Notes: a model not told the origin generated them from the letters alone. DNA of 64,000 bases from an uncultured Alphaproteobacteria bacterium (GCA_902611605.1 CACMAH010000004.1:1-64000); one strand, 5' to 3'; shown: positions 1-10,764, counted from the stretch's first letter. A program made the numbers and translations.

Positions 1-2
1 TT

Positions 3-2810
3 TTGAAATTTATTGAGAAGTCTGACACTTTTTTTCCTATTCCCAAAATTTATAACTCTATAAAAGGCAATGACTTTGAAATACTTAAAGATGAAAAAGG
101 AAACGAAAGATATGTATGGGTTGTTAGAAAGATAGAGGGGGAACTTTTTTCAGATTTTAAACCAAAAACAAATGAATTAATGTTGGATTTAGGAAAAAAG
201 GCAGGCAAGCTTGATCTTTTTTCAAAACATTTTACCAAGGATTTAAGAATTAAAGAAAATAAATGGAACCTTACAAAACCCTTGTGGATTGAAAATCATT
301 TTTCAAAAATTAAAGATTCTAAAATTAAAAATGTATTAAACGAGATCTTAATTGATTTTAAAAACATAGCTGGAAAATTAAAAAAATTAAAATCATATTG
401 GATTCACAATGATTTAAATGACCAAAATTTATTGGTTAAACATAATCTAGCTAGTCTTCCTGAAATAAGCGGTATATTAGATTTCGGAGATTTATCTTAC
501 TGTCCTAGAATTTGTAATATTGCTATTTGCTCCTCTTACCTAATGATTTTACCAGATGTTGGGTTAGAAAAACAGCTCCAGTTTTTGAAGGGTTATCATC
601 ATGTTAATTCTATCACTAAGAGTGAATTAGACATTCTTTACACATTGATAATGGTAAGAGTTGCTGTAAGTTATGTAAACTCTGTCGTTATGTCCAAAAA
701 AAAACCTCAGGACCCTTACGTTATTATTTCTCAAAAAGATACTAAAAATTTTTTGTTGAATGTTAAAGAAAATAAAGAATTTATTACTGCAAAATTTAGA
801 AATGTTTGTGGATTTTCGCTTTCGTCTTCTTATGATGATGTCCAAAAATTTTTAACCTCAAAAAGGAATAGTTTCTTCCCAGCAATTAAAGGTGATTTAA
901 ATACTTGTAGTGTAATTAATTTAGACCCCCTGAACTGTACAATCCCACAAGATCCTTTTAATATAAAAGATAGTGAAGCTTTAAATTTAACTGGTTTTTC
1001 GCATGAGGATGGAGATAAAATTTATTTAGGTAAATACTTAGAACCAAGATTAATTTATACTTCAGAAAACTTTTATGAGAATTCCGATAAAAACTCCAAT
1101 AGGAGGACAATACATCTTGGTATAGATGTTTTCTGTAAACAAAATACGAAAGTTTTTTGTCCTTACCACGGTGAAGTTGTTTTAGTAGATAATTGCCAAG
1201 AAAGACTTGATTATGGTGGATTTATAGTCCTAAAACATTTTACTAATAATAAATCTTGTTTCTTTTCCCTTTTTGGTCATTTGGATCCTAAATCTATAAA
1301 TTTAAAAGTAGGACAAAAGGTAAAAAAAGGGAAAAAAATCGGAAAAATAGGAAATAATAAAGTAAATGGTCGATGGGAGCCACATTTGCACATTCAACTT
1401 TCTTTAGGTTTGGGACAAGGGAAGAATTGGCCTGGTGTATGTAATGCTAAAGAATTAAAATTTTGGGAAAAATATTGTCCAAATCCTGCCCCTTTTTTAG
1501 GTATAAATCCAAAAAAAATTAGATATGAGAGTATAGAAAAAAAGGCATTAGTTCAAAATCGTAAAAATCATTATTCAGGAAACTTAAAAATTAGCTATAA
1601 AAAACCATTAACAATTATGAGAGGTTATAAAAACTATTTATTTGATGAAACTGGGAATTGTTTTTTAGATTTTTATAATAATGTTCCTCACGTAGGTCAT
1701 TCTCATCCTAGAATAGCAAAATTAGTTTATAATCAATTAAAATTAGTAAATTCTAATACTCGATATTTACATCCAATTCAAAAAGTCATATCAGAAAATA
1801 TATTATCTAGATTTTCAAAAAAATTTAGTGCTTTATACCTTGTAAATTCAGGATCTGAAGCAAATGAGCTAGCACTTCGTCTTGCAAAAACTTACACAAA
1901 ATCTGAAGATTTTATTACTTTTGATCATGGATATCATGGCAATACGAATGGTGTTTTGGAAGTCTCGCCATATAAATTCAATAAACCAGGTGGAATTGGT
2001 AGAAAACCATGGGTCCATGTAATGGACTGCCCTGATCCATTTAGAGGAGTAGATCCAAGATATCAAATTGATGAGATATTAAATAAATTGATTTCAAAAA
2101 AAAGAGGGATAGCAGGTTTTATATCTGAAATCTTTCCAAGTGTAGCAGGTCAAATAATACCCCAAAATGGTGTAACGAGCTATATTTACAAAAAAGTAAA
2201 AAAAGCTGGGGGAATTTGTATTGCTGATGAAGTTCAAACTGGTTTGGGTCGATTGGGGGAATTTTACTTTGGATATGAACAGCAAAAAGTTAATCCAGAC
2301 ATAGTAGTTTTAGGTAAACCCATAGGCAATGGCCATCCCATAGGAGTTGTAATAACTACTGAAAAAATTGCAAAATCATTTGATAATGGAATTGAATTTT
2401 TTTCCACATTTGGTGGATCGGATCTGTCATGTGTAATAGCAAATGAAGTCCTAAATATAGTAGATGATGAAAAATTATGTTTGAGTGCACATAAAACAGG
2501 TTTAATTCTAAAAAAAGGATTAAATGATCTCAAAAAGACATTTCCTATTATTGGAGACGTTAGAGGTTTAGGATTATTTTTAGGCGTAGATATAATTAAA
2601 AATGTAAAAACTAAAGAACCTGCTTCATTAGAAGCAGATTATATTTGTAATAGGTTGAGGGAAAAAAATATTTTAACGGGATTAGAAGGTCCGTTCGATA
2701 ATGTTTTAAAAATTAGGCCACCATTATGCATCAATAAAGATGATGTATATACGTTTTTGAAATCTTTTAAAAGTATACTTGAAGAAACAGGTTTAAAGGC
2801 CAATCCTTAA
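3..2810 (+). CDS. Three-domain protein: APH-family kinase, M23 peptidase-like domain, class III PLP aminotransferase (5' end probably outside the window)
   Basis: APH motifs HNDLNDQNLLV and ILDFGD; M23-like HLGIDVFCKQNTKVFCP...GHLDPKSINLKVGQKVKKGKKIGKIG...PHLHIQ; class III aminotransferase NSGSEANELALRLAK...DEVQTGLGRLG. The N-terminal part of the kinase fold seems missing, so the CDS probably starts upstream. Confidence 0.85.
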   Translation: MKFIEKSDTFFPIPKIYNSIKGNDFEILKDEKGNERYVWVVRKIEGELFSDFKPKTNELMLDLGKKAGKLDLFSKHFTKDLRIKENKWNLTKPLWIENHFSKIKDSKIKNVLNEILIDFKNIAGKLKKLKSYWIHNDLNDQNLLVKHNLASLPEISGILDFGDLSYCPRICNIAICSSYLMILPDVGLEKQLQFLKGYHHVNSITKSELDILYTLIMVRVAVSYVNSVVMSKKKPQDPYVIISQKDTKNFLLNVKENKEFITAKFRNVCGFSLSSSYDDVQKFLTSKRNSFFPAIKGDLNTCSVINLDPLNCTIPQDPFNIKDSEALNLTGFSHEDGDKIYLGKYLEPRLIYTSENFYENSDKNSNRRTIHLGIDVFCKQNTKVFCPYHGEVVLVDNCQERLDYGGFIVLKHFTNNKSCFFSLFGHLDPKSINLKVGQKVKKGKKIGKIGNNKVNGRWEPHLHIQLSLGLGQGKNWPGVCNAKELKFWEKYCPNPAPFLGINPKKIRYESIEKKALVQNRKNHYSGNLKISYKKPLTIMRGYKNYLFDETGNCFLDFYNNVPHVGHSHPRIAKLVYNQLKLVNSNTRYLHPIQKVISENILSRFSKKFSALYLVNSGSEANELALRLAKTYTKSEDFITFDHGYHGNTNGVLEVSPYKFNKPGGIGRKPWVHVMDCPDPFRGVDPRYQIDEILNKLISKKRGIAGFISEIFPSVAGQIIPQNGVTSYIYKKVKKAGGICIADEVQTGLGRLGEFYFGYEQQKVNPDIVVLGKPIGNGHPIGVVITTEKIAKSFDNGIEFFSTFGGSDLSCVIANEVLNIVDDEKLCLSAHKTGLILKKGLNDLKKTFPIIGDVRGLGLFLGVDIIKNVKTKEPASLEADYICNRLREKNILTGLEGPFDNVLKIRPPLCINKDDVYTFLKSFKSILEETGLKANP

Positions 2811-2829
2811 AAGATTTTGGAATTAGGAT

Positions 2830-3579
2830 ATGAGTAGCAGATTAAAAAAAACCTATATAGAAAAAAATACTAATAGTGAAACTAAATTATTAATTATTGC
2901 TGAACATGCAGGAAATTTAATTCCATCTGAATTTGATAATTTGGGACTTAATGATGATGATCGCAGAAGACATATTTCTTATGATATAGGCGTATTTGAA
3001 ATATGTAGAATTTTATCAGAAACTACAAAAGAACATATTATTATGTCTAGGTATTCACGATTACTAGTTGATTTAAATAGAGGTATCAATTCACCAGATT
3101 GCATTAGACATTTAAGTGACGGAACAATTATCCCTAGAAACAAAAGTTTAGAAGAAAAAGACAAAATATTTAGACTTAAACAATTTTATCATCCTTTTCA
3201 TAAAAGGTTGTTTGAAATTATATTAACAAAAAAAATAGAAATTATAATTTCTATACATAGTTTCACTCCAAAACTTTTTGTGGAAAATGTTCCAAGACCT
3301 TGGCATTGTGGAATTCTTTATGATTGTTCAGAAAATCTTGGAAAACATTGCATTGAGTTCTTAAAACAAAAGTACAGATTGATGGTAGGTGATAATGAAC
3401 CTTATGGTGTAAATAATAGTAGTGATTATATTATTTCTAAATTTGGAGATAAACAATCAATTCCTGCAATTATTATTGAAATCAGACAAGATTTAATTTC
3501 TGATTTTAAAGGTCAAAAAAAATGGAGTAATATAGTAAAAAATTTGATTACAAGTTGTTTATATAATTATAATAATTAA
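2830..3579 (+). CDS. N-formylglutamate amidohydrolase family protein
   Basis: AEHAGNLIPSEFDNLGL...HISYDIGVFEI...SRLLVDLNRG; IIEIRQDLI. Confidence 0.8.
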   Translation: MSSRLKKTYIEKNTNSETKLLIIAEHAGNLIPSEFDNLGLNDDDRRRHISYDIGVFEICRILSETTKEHIIMSRYSRLLVDLNRGINSPDCIRHLSDGTIIPRNKSLEEKDKIFRLKQFYHPFHKRLFEIILTKKIEIIISIHSFTPKLFVENVPRPWHCGILYDCSENLGKHCIEFLKQKYRLMVGDNEPYGVNNSSDYIISKFGDKQSIPAIIIEIRQDLISDFKGQKKWSNIVKNLITSCLYNYNN

Positions 3580-4484
3580 TAATAATTTTTTGGTATCCCA
3601 GCTGATAAAATTCTTCCATTTACTACCTCATTTGGAAAAAAATTACTTATATTTTTGCACAAAATTACCAAATCCTCCAAATTAATACCTGTCGATACCC
3701 TCATAGAATTAAATAGATAAATTAAATCTTCAGTCGCAACATTACCAGAGGCCCCTGGCGCAAAAGGACACCCCCCTAATCCAAGTAAAGAACTATCAAA
3801 TTTTCTTATTCCCAAATCAAATGCAGTTAGAACATTAACAATTCCTAAACCTCGCGTATCATGAAAATGAGCAAAAATTTTAAGATTATCAGTCAAATTT
3901 ATAAGTTTTTTAAATAGCATTCTTACTTGTTTAGGATTTGCATATCCAACAGTATCTGCAATTGTAATTTCGTCTACTCCTATTTTTAGTATTTTTTCAA
4001 CTAAATTAAGAACCTTTAAGTTGGAGATTTCTCCTTCTATTGAGCAACCAAATGCTGTAGAAATTGCAACGCCAATTTTACTATTTTTTTCTAAATTCCT
4101 ATTATAATTCACAATTTCACTTAATTCATTAATTGATGAATTAACGTCTTTATTGACATTTGCCTTATTATGGGATTCGCTAGCTGATAGAACATAATTT
4201 ATTTTTTGTGCGTTTAATTCTAGGGCTTTTTTGGCCCCAAATAGATTTGGAACTAGTACAGAACTAGTTAAATTCGAAATTTTATTTGCTTCATTAAGTA
4301 TTATTTTAGCATCAAAGAATTGAGGGACAACTTTTTTAGGTACAAATGAGGTAACTTCAATTTCTTTAAAATTGAGAAGTGACTGCTTATTTAACCACTT
4401 AATTTTTTTTTCAGTTGGTAATATATTTTTAACTAGTTGTAGACCGTCCCTAAGACCAACTTCTCTAATTAAAACATCAGACAC
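3576..4484 (-). CDS. mvaB: Hydroxymethylglutaryl-CoA lyase
   Basis: REVGLRDGLQ start, VTSFVPKKVVPQ, HFHDTRGLGIVNVLTA, GLGGCPFAPGASGNVATEDL signature. Confidence 0.93.
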   Translation of the reverse strand: MSDVLIREVGLRDGLQLVKNILPTEKKIKWLNKQSLLNFKEIEVTSFVPKKVVPQFFDAKIILNEANKISNLTSSVLVPNLFGAKKALELNAQKINYVLSASESHNKANVNKDVNSSINELSEIVNYNRNLEKNSKIGVAISTAFGCSIEGEISNLKVLNLVEKILKIGVDEITIADTVGYANPKQVRMLFKKLINLTDNLKIFAHFHDTRGLGIVNVLTAFDLGIRKFDSSLLGLGGCPFAPGASGNVATEDLIYLFNSMRVSTGINLEDLVILCKNISNFFPNEVVNGRILSAGIPKNYY

Positions 4485-4486
4485 AA

Positions 4487-5305
4487 TTAATGTCCTTTAA
4501 ATTTAGGGGGTCGTTTCTCATTAAATGCCAATATACCTTCTAGTCTATCTTTTGTTGGTATAGTTCTGTTATAACACTCAATTTCAAAAAAAAGTCCATC
4601 TGACAATGACATATTTAACCCTTTTTTTATTGAATTTTTTGCTTGCTTTACTGCAAGAGGTGCATTTTTTGCTATTTTTTTTGCAATTTTAGTTACTTCT
4701 ATCATAAGTTGATCTCCATCAAATACTTCATTGACTAGCCCCCAATTTTTTGCCTCTAAAGCTGTAAAAGTTTTTCCTGTTAATATAAGTTCTAATGCTC
4801 TTTTCTCACCAATGGCACGTGGCAGATTTTGAGTCCCTCCAGCTCCTGGAATAATTCCTAATTTTGTTTCAGTTTGAGCAAACAAAGAATGTTTAGCAGC
4901 ATAGGCAAAATCTACAGCAGAAACTATTTCGCAACCTCCACCATATGCTGCGCCATTAACTGCTGCAATTATAGGAATAGAACAATCTTTTATTGCTCTC
5001 ATCATTCTTTCGTATAATTTATGTTGAATAAACCATTCTTCAGATGTCATTTTATTTCTTTCTTTCAGATCACCACCAGCACAAAATGCTTTTTTCCCGT
5101 GCCCTGTTAGAATAATTATTCTTGCTTTTTTATTTCCTATGGAAAAATCTTCAAGAAAGGTATAAATTTCTTTAGCCATTATTGAATTAAATGCATTTGA
5201 TACTTCTGGTCTTTTCAAGGTGCAAAGTATGATTTCATCATCAATATAATTAATTGATATTGTTTCATTATCTGTAATAGCCATTTTTTGAAAACTTTTC
5301 CTCAA
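4487..5305 (-). CDS. Enoyl-CoA hydratase/isomerase family protein
   Basis: Crotonase motifs AFCAGGDLKE, AAVNGAAYGGGCEIVSAVDFAYA, LGIIPGAGGTQNLPRAIG. Confidence 0.92.
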   Translation of the reverse strand: MRKSFQKMAITDNETISINYIDDEIILCTLKRPEVSNAFNSIMAKEIYTFLEDFSIGNKKARIIILTGHGKKAFCAGGDLKERNKMTSEEWFIQHKLYERMMRAIKDCSIPIIAAVNGAAYGGGCEIVSAVDFAYAAKHSLFAQTETKLGIIPGAGGTQNLPRAIGEKRALELILTGKTFTALEAKNWGLVNEVFDGDQLMIEVTKIAKKIAKNAPLAVKQAKNSIKKGLNMSLSDGLFFEIECYNRTIPTKDRLEGILAFNEKRPPKFKGH

Positions 5306-5389
5306 TTTTATTAACTATTTATTTTTTATATTATATTATTTAAATACTAACTTTAAGTAATTTATATATTTTTATTTAGGAAAGCTTAT

Positions 5390-6547
5390 ATGGGTACTAA
5401 TAATATGCATCAAGAAATTAGAGATGCAGTTACCAAGATGTGTCTTAAATTTAACAATAAATATTGGCAAACTTGTGATGAAAAAGATCTTTATCCAGGT
5501 GAATTTGTTAAAGAATTAACCAATTCTGGTTTCTTATCATCTTTAATTCCAGAACAATATGGAGGTGCTGGTCTTCCATTATCAGCAGGTGCTGTTATCC
5601 TGGAAGAAATTCATTGCTCTGGTGGGAATGCTGCAGCTTGTCATGCTCAAATGTATACTATGGGTACAATTTTAAGGCATGGTAGTGAGAAACAAAAATC
5701 ACACTTTCTTCCCAAAATTTCTTCTGGTGAATTAAGATTACAGGCTTTTGGTGTTACTGAACCAAATAGTGGTTCTGATACTCTATCTCTGAATACAAGC
5801 GCAGTATTTGACGGTAGAAACTACATTATAAATGGACAGAAAATTTGGACTTCGAGAGCCGAACACTCAGATTTGTTACTTTTGCTAGCTAGAACTAAGC
5901 CTCTTGAGAAGGTGAAAAAGAGAACTCAAGGTTTATCAGTTTTTCTTATTGATATGAGAGAGCATCTTGGAAAATCCTTGATCATAAAACCTGTAAAAAC
6001 AATGATGAATCACTCAACAACTGAAATTTTTTTTGAAAACCTAGCTGTTTCCCCAGATAATTTAATTGGAGATTGTAATGAGGGATTTAAATATATTCTA
6101 TCTGGAATGAATGCTGAGAGAATTTTAATTTCTGCAGAATGTATTGGTGATGCAAAATGGTTTTTGAAAATGGCTACGGACTACTCCAAAGATAGGAAAG
6201 TATTCAATCGTCCTATTGGTCAAAATCAAGGAATTCAATTTCCAATAGCCAAGGCTTATTCTAAAATGCGTGCCGCAGAACTTATGCTATGGAATGCAAT
6301 AAATTTGTATGATGAAGGTAAAAATCCTGGTGAAGAGGCTAATCTTGCAAAGTTACTTTGTTCAGAAGCATCATGGGAAGCAGCAGAAATGTGTATTCAA
6401 ACATATGGTGGATTTGGTTTTGCTAAAGAATATGATATTGAAAGAAAGTATAGAGAAGCAAGGTTATATCAAGTTGCTCCAGTTTCAACTAATCTAATTT
6501 TAAGCTATATTGCTGAACATGTGTTAAAGTTACCTCGATCTTATTGA
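5390..6547 (+). CDS. Acyl-CoA dehydrogenase
   Basis: QAFGVTEPNSGSDTLSLNTSA, NGQKIWTSRAEHSD, C-terminal QTYGGFGFAKEYDIERKYREARLYQVAPVSTNLI. Confidence 0.93.
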   Translation: MGTNNMHQEIRDAVTKMCLKFNNKYWQTCDEKDLYPGEFVKELTNSGFLSSLIPEQYGGAGLPLSAGAVILEEIHCSGGNAAACHAQMYTMGTILRHGSEKQKSHFLPKISSGELRLQAFGVTEPNSGSDTLSLNTSAVFDGRNYIINGQKIWTSRAEHSDLLLLLARTKPLEKVKKRTQGLSVFLIDMREHLGKSLIIKPVKTMMNHSTTEIFFENLAVSPDNLIGDCNEGFKYILSGMNAERILISAECIGDAKWFLKMATDYSKDRKVFNRPIGQNQGIQFPIAKAYSKMRAAELMLWNAINLYDEGKNPGEEANLAKLLCSEASWEAAEMCIQTYGGFGFAKEYDIERKYREARLYQVAPVSTNLILSYIAEHVLKLPRSY

Positions 6548-6570
6548 ATTTATTTTAAAAAAATTTATCT

Positions 6571-7521
6571 ATGAAAAAACTCCAAGAAAAAATACTAGTT
6601 ATCGGTAGAGCAGGTCTTGATTTATACGCTGATCCTGTTAACACCCCTATTGAACATGCAACCAAATTTATTTCACAATTAGGAGGCTCTGCTGCAAACA
6701 TAGCAGCTGGATTAGCTAAGCAAGGGAATGATGTTGATTTATTTTCAACGATTTCTGATGACTCAATTGGAGATTTTGTAATAAATAGTTGTAAAGATCT
6801 TGGTATAAATACTGAGCTTTTATTTAAGGTTTCTAATTCAAAAAATACTCTTGCAATTGTAGATACTATGGGGAATGCTACAAAAGCAGTTTTGTATAGA
6901 GACAACCCAGCAGACCTTTTTTTAAATGAATCTTATTTGAAAAACGTGGATCTTGATTCCTATCGTTTAATAATTATTACAGGGACATCATTATCACGTG
7001 ACCCATCAAGGGAAACAGTTTTGTATTTGATGGAAATGGGTATGAAAAAAAAAATAGAAATTATATTAGATATAGATTATAGGCATGGATCATGGGAAGA
7101 TAATCAAGAGGCTGAAAAGGTCTTATATTCTGCTGCTATGTTATCTAATATAGTAGTAGGAAATGATCTGGAATTTAATTTTATGTCATCTGGTGAAGAT
7201 CAGGGTTTTGTTCTAGCATCCAAAATGTCAAAACAATACGACATCATTACAATTTATAAAATGGGTTCAGAGGGCCTATACTATTTTAATAATAAAAAGA
7301 AAAAATTGTTAAAAAGTTTTAAAGTGAATTCAATTAAACCAACAGGTGCAGGAGACGCTTTTCTTTCAAGCTTTTGCTCTTCAAGAATGAAAGGGAATAT
7401 ACTTTCTGAAAGTATTAAATATGGAGCAGCAGCTGGCGCAATAGTAGTGACAAAAGTAGGTTGTTCTAATGCAATGCCAGACTTAACAGAAATTGAAGAA
7501 TTTATTAAGAATTATAATTAG
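6571..7521 (+). CDS. iolC: PfkB-family sugar kinase, probable 5-dehydro-2-deoxygluconokinase
   Basis: PfkB motifs LGGSAANIAAGLAKQG and KPTGAGDAFLSSF; adjacent to an IolB homologue. Confidence 0.82.
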   Translation: MKKLQEKILVIGRAGLDLYADPVNTPIEHATKFISQLGGSAANIAAGLAKQGNDVDLFSTISDDSIGDFVINSCKDLGINTELLFKVSNSKNTLAIVDTMGNATKAVLYRDNPADLFLNESYLKNVDLDSYRLIIITGTSLSRDPSRETVLYLMEMGMKKKIEIILDIDYRHGSWEDNQEAEKVLYSAAMLSNIVVGNDLEFNFMSSGEDQGFVLASKMSKQYDIITIYKMGSEGLYYFNNKKKKLLKSFKVNSIKPTGAGDAFLSSFCSSRMKGNILSESIKYGAAAGAIVVTKVGCSNAMPDLTEIEEFIKNYN

Positions 7522-7529
7522 GAAAGACT

Positions 7530-8372
7530 ATGCACATACCACCTTTTGATAATGACAATAAGCCAATAATTGATATCGAAAACAATATTGTTCCAAATAT
7601 TTATTTTAATATAGTCAAATTATCTAAGAATGAGGAATTTTCAATTTGTCTAAAATACTATGAAATATGCATTGTTCCTGCAACAGGCACTATTGAAGTA
7701 AATATTGGTGGTAAAACTTTTGAAAACGTAGGAAACAGGATCACAGATGTTTGGGATGGTGAACCTGAGTGTGTTTACATACCTTGTAATCAAAAATCTT
7801 TAATTAAATGCGTTAGTAAAAACTGTGAATTATTTATAGCAGGTGCAAAATATGATAAAATTTTAGAACCTTTTGTAGTCCGTTCAGATGATATTGATTT
7901 GATACAATATGGTTCTGATGATACAAAAACACATAGAAAAATAAAGCATCTTTTAGGGCAAAAACAAAGCAATCAGGTTGGCAGATTGTTAGTTTCAGAA
8001 CTTTTTACAGTAGGTGCGGGTGGATGGTCGGGCTTTCCAAGTCATAAGCATGACACTGATCGATTGCCTTTAGAAACAAAACATGATGAAACATACAATT
8101 TTAGGTTTAAACCCAATCATGGCTCGGCACTTCAATTGCTACAGTCAGAAAAGGAAGATCATGGCAAAGCTTTTCATATAGTTAATGGCTCTACGTTTTG
8201 TATTTCTAATGGATATCACCCGGTATGTGTCTTACCAGGTTATGAAATGTATTATTTTACTATCCTAGCAGGATATAGTCAGCGACCCTTAGTACAATTT
8301 TTTCAACCAGTTCATGAGTATCAAGTAGATCTTATTCCTGGAATTAAGGATATGGTTGCCAAATTTAAATGA
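7530..8372 (+). CDS. iolB: 5-deoxy-glucuronate isomerase-like protein
   Basis: GGWSGFPSHKHD...HDETYNFRF and GYHPVCVLPGYEMYYFTILAG typical of IolB; located between iolC and a class II aldolase. Confidence 0.82.
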   Translation: MHIPPFDNDNKPIIDIENNIVPNIYFNIVKLSKNEEFSICLKYYEICIVPATGTIEVNIGGKTFENVGNRITDVWDGEPECVYIPCNQKSLIKCVSKNCELFIAGAKYDKILEPFVVRSDDIDLIQYGSDDTKTHRKIKHLLGQKQSNQVGRLLVSELFTVGAGGWSGFPSHKHDTDRLPLETKHDETYNFRFKPNHGSALQLLQSEKEDHGKAFHIVNGSTFCISNGYHPVCVLPGYEMYYFTILAGYSQRPLVQFFQPVHEYQVDLIPGIKDMVAKFK

Positions 8373-9196
8373 GTATTACTTCATTAAAAAATCTCCTAGA
8401 TGAGGCAAGAAGAAATAATACCTACGTAATAGGATTTGTCGTACAAGGTTGGGAAGATGCTTGTTCATTTGTTGAAGCCGCCCAAGAGACTGATTCAGGT
8501 ATAATTTTACAATCTGGTCCAGGCTTCAGAAAGAATATGCCACTTGAAGTGATTTATTCTATGTTTGAAAAATTAGGTAAAGAGGCAAATGTCAAAGTTG
8601 TTCCTCATTTAGATCATGGAGAGAATTATGAGATATGTAAAAAAGCTTTAGATATTGGTTTTACTTCGATTATGTATGATGGTTCAAAGCTGCCATTTGA
8701 AAAAAATCTTGAACAATCCTTCAAAATTTATGAATTGACTCAGAAGTATAATGCTTGCCTGGAAGTAGAATTAGGTTACGTAGGATATAATGATTCTAGT
8801 AAAAATAAAATGACCTCCCCTGAGGAAGTTAAATTATTGACACAGCAATTGCCAGTAACTGCGTTGGCTGTTTCAGTAGGTAATACACATTTGCAAAATA
8901 AAAATTCTGCAATTATTGATTATGATCTTCTTGCTAAAATCAATAATGTTACAAATACTCCCTTAGTAATTCATGGAGGATCAGGCATTAATCCTCTTGA
9001 TAGAATGAAAATGTCAAAGAATTATGGCGTACGTAAATTCAATATTGGTACAGAATTCAGAAAAATGTTTGGGGCTGTTTTAAGAGAAATTTTCTTTAAA
9101 AACGATCAGATATTTGATCGATTTGAAATAATGAAAGAATTAAATTTCGCACTATCGACAAAGGCAAAAAAACTTTTAAATGATACAAATTTGTAA
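8369..9196 (+). CDS. Class II (ketose-bisphosphate type) aldolase, possibly inositol-pathway aldolase
   Basis: VVPHLDHGENYE, GFTSIMYDGSKLPFEKNL, LEVELGYVG, LVIHGGSGI, FNIGTEFR. Confidence 0.87.
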   Translation: MSITSLKNLLDEARRNNTYVIGFVVQGWEDACSFVEAAQETDSGIILQSGPGFRKNMPLEVIYSMFEKLGKEANVKVVPHLDHGENYEICKKALDIGFTSIMYDGSKLPFEKNLEQSFKIYELTQKYNACLEVELGYVGYNDSSKNKMTSPEEVKLLTQQLPVTALAVSVGNTHLQNKNSAIIDYDLLAKINNVTNTPLVIHGGSGINPLDRMKMSKNYGVRKFNIGTEFRKMFGAVLREIFFKNDQIFDRFEIMKELNFALSTKAKKLLNDTNL

Positions 9197-9200
9197 GGTT

Positions 9201-9722
9201 TTATTTATTGACTTTTTTTGCCCTACTTTTTACCCAAAAATATGCATAAATTCTATAATATTCTGATAAAAAGGGGTAGTATACAGCTTTTTTTTTCTCA
9301 ATTTCTTTGATATAACCATTGCTTAGTCCATTTTTCTTTGCAGCTTTTAACAAAAGGTTTAGATATCTTCTTGAAGTTGGTAACTCTTCCAATAAATCCG
9401 TAGGCCATATTAAGGTTTTGGCTAGAAAACTTTTATCATTTGTATAGACTGTTATTTCAGATACTTCATATTCTGGCCCTTCCGATGCTATTATTTTTTT
9501 TAATTCGAGGTCACTTATTTCATGAAGTATGCCTTCAACTTTAGATCCAATTTGATAACTTATATTTGCAAACCCTGGTTCTACAAAATTAGGACCTTTC
9601 AAGTTTATTTTAAGTGTATAATCTTTAAGATGTGCTATGGTACTTTTTGTTGGATATACATTTCTAACTTTCTCAAGATATTCTTGAGACATATTTGATC
9701 CATATCCAAAATAATAAGCCAT
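9201..9722 (-). CDS. Gamma-glutamylcyclotransferase-like protein
   Basis: N-terminal YYFGYGSNMSQEYL motif and cyclotransferase-type fold pattern. Confidence 0.7.
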   Translation of the reverse strand: MAYYFGYGSNMSQEYLEKVRNVYPTKSTIAHLKDYTLKINLKGPNFVEPGFANISYQIGSKVEGILHEISDLELKKIIASEGPEYEVSEITVYTNDKSFLAKTLIWPTDLLEELPTSRRYLNLLLKAAKKNGLSNGYIKEIEKKKAVYYPFLSEYYRIYAYFWVKSRAKKVNK

Positions 9723-9828
9723 ATTTTTGAGGTTAAATTCTATAAAATTGATAATATTTTTTTATTTATATATCAAATTTTGTGTACAACAATCTAAAAA
9801 AAATTTTTGTTATAAGGGTTGAAAGATT

Positions 9829-10764
9829 TTGTTTGATTTATTTGAATTTTTTAATTTACTTATTAATGGTGTTATTCCTGTATCCTTTATTTGCTTCTTT
9901 GGTTTTTTTTTAGGAAAGAAAAATTTTTTTGAAGTAGTTGAAGCGAATATTATTTTAAAATTTGTTGGATTAGTAGCTGTTCCAGCAATGAGTGCTGATA
10001 TTATTCTTAAATTAGATTTTACGAATATAAATTTTCCCTTGTACATAAAATACTTGATAACTGAATTAACATTATATTTTTTGGGTTTTTTTACTGCAAA
10101 GAAATTTTTTAAATCCAAAATGACTGAAGCTATTTTAATAGGTGCTGCAGCCTCGTTTGCTAATCATGTTTTGTATGTCTATCCAATTGCTATTTTAGAA
10201 TTTCCATTTTCACAAATAAATTCGATTATAACAATTATGGCAATGGATGTTTTATTACTATCCCTAACAATTTTACTTCTAGATTTAGCATCTGCTAAAG
10301 ATTTATCTCTAATTCAATTAATAAAAAAACAATCTGTAAATCCGCCTCTATTGGGTTTAATAATAGGACTTATTATTATTCTAATTCCATATGATTTACC
10401 TATTGGTATTGAAAGAACGTTTGAATTTATTTCTCTTTCAGCAGCTCCATGTGCTCTTTTCGCACTTGGAATAATTCTTTCTAAGAAGATAAAGTGGGAT
10501 CAGGTTAAGATTGCAGTTTTTATCACTTTTTTGAGATTAATTGTTCATCCTATATTTGCAATTGTTATAATATTAATTCTTGGAGGACATTTAATAGAAG
10601 ATTCAAGAACAACTCTCATGGTAGCAACAGCTCCTGTAGGACTAATGGCCTTTACATTTGCACCAAAATATAACGTTAAAACAGAGGCAATTGCTCTATC
10701 AATCCTATGGACTTTTATTGCGTCCCTTTTGCTTATTCCAATAGTAGGAATACTCCAAATCTAA
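9829..10764 (+). CDS. AEC (auxin efflux carrier) family permease
   Basis: About 10 hydrophobic helices; NPPLLGLIIGLIIIL; ATAPVGLMAFTFAPKYNV ending typical of AEC proteins; start is TTG. Confidence 0.75.
   Translation: MFDLFEFFNLLINGVIPVSFICFFGFFLGKKNFFEVVEANIILKFVGLVAVPAMSADIILKLDFTNINFPLYIKYLITELTLYFLGFFTAKKFFKSKMTEAILIGAAASFANHVLYVYPIAILEFPFSQINSIITIMAMDVLLLSLTILLLDLASAKDLSLIQLIKKQSVNPPLLGLIIGLIIILIPYDLPIGIERTFEFISLSAAPCALFALGIILSKKIKWDQVKIAVFITFLRLIVHPIFAIVIILILGGHLIEDSRTTLMVATAPVGLMAFTFAPKYNVKTEAIALSILWTFIASLLLIPIVGILQI

Noticed and set aside
627-845. Short antisense ORFs inside larger genes (for example 627-845, 1869-2066, 2094-2285, 2264-2533)
   Set aside because: Opposite-strand shadows of a strongly supported CDS with low-complexity translations and no recognisable domains.
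3573-3582. Convergent stop codons sharing TTAA between the amidohydrolase and HMG-CoA lyase genes
   Set aside because: Ordinary genome compaction; no sign of function beyond shared stops.
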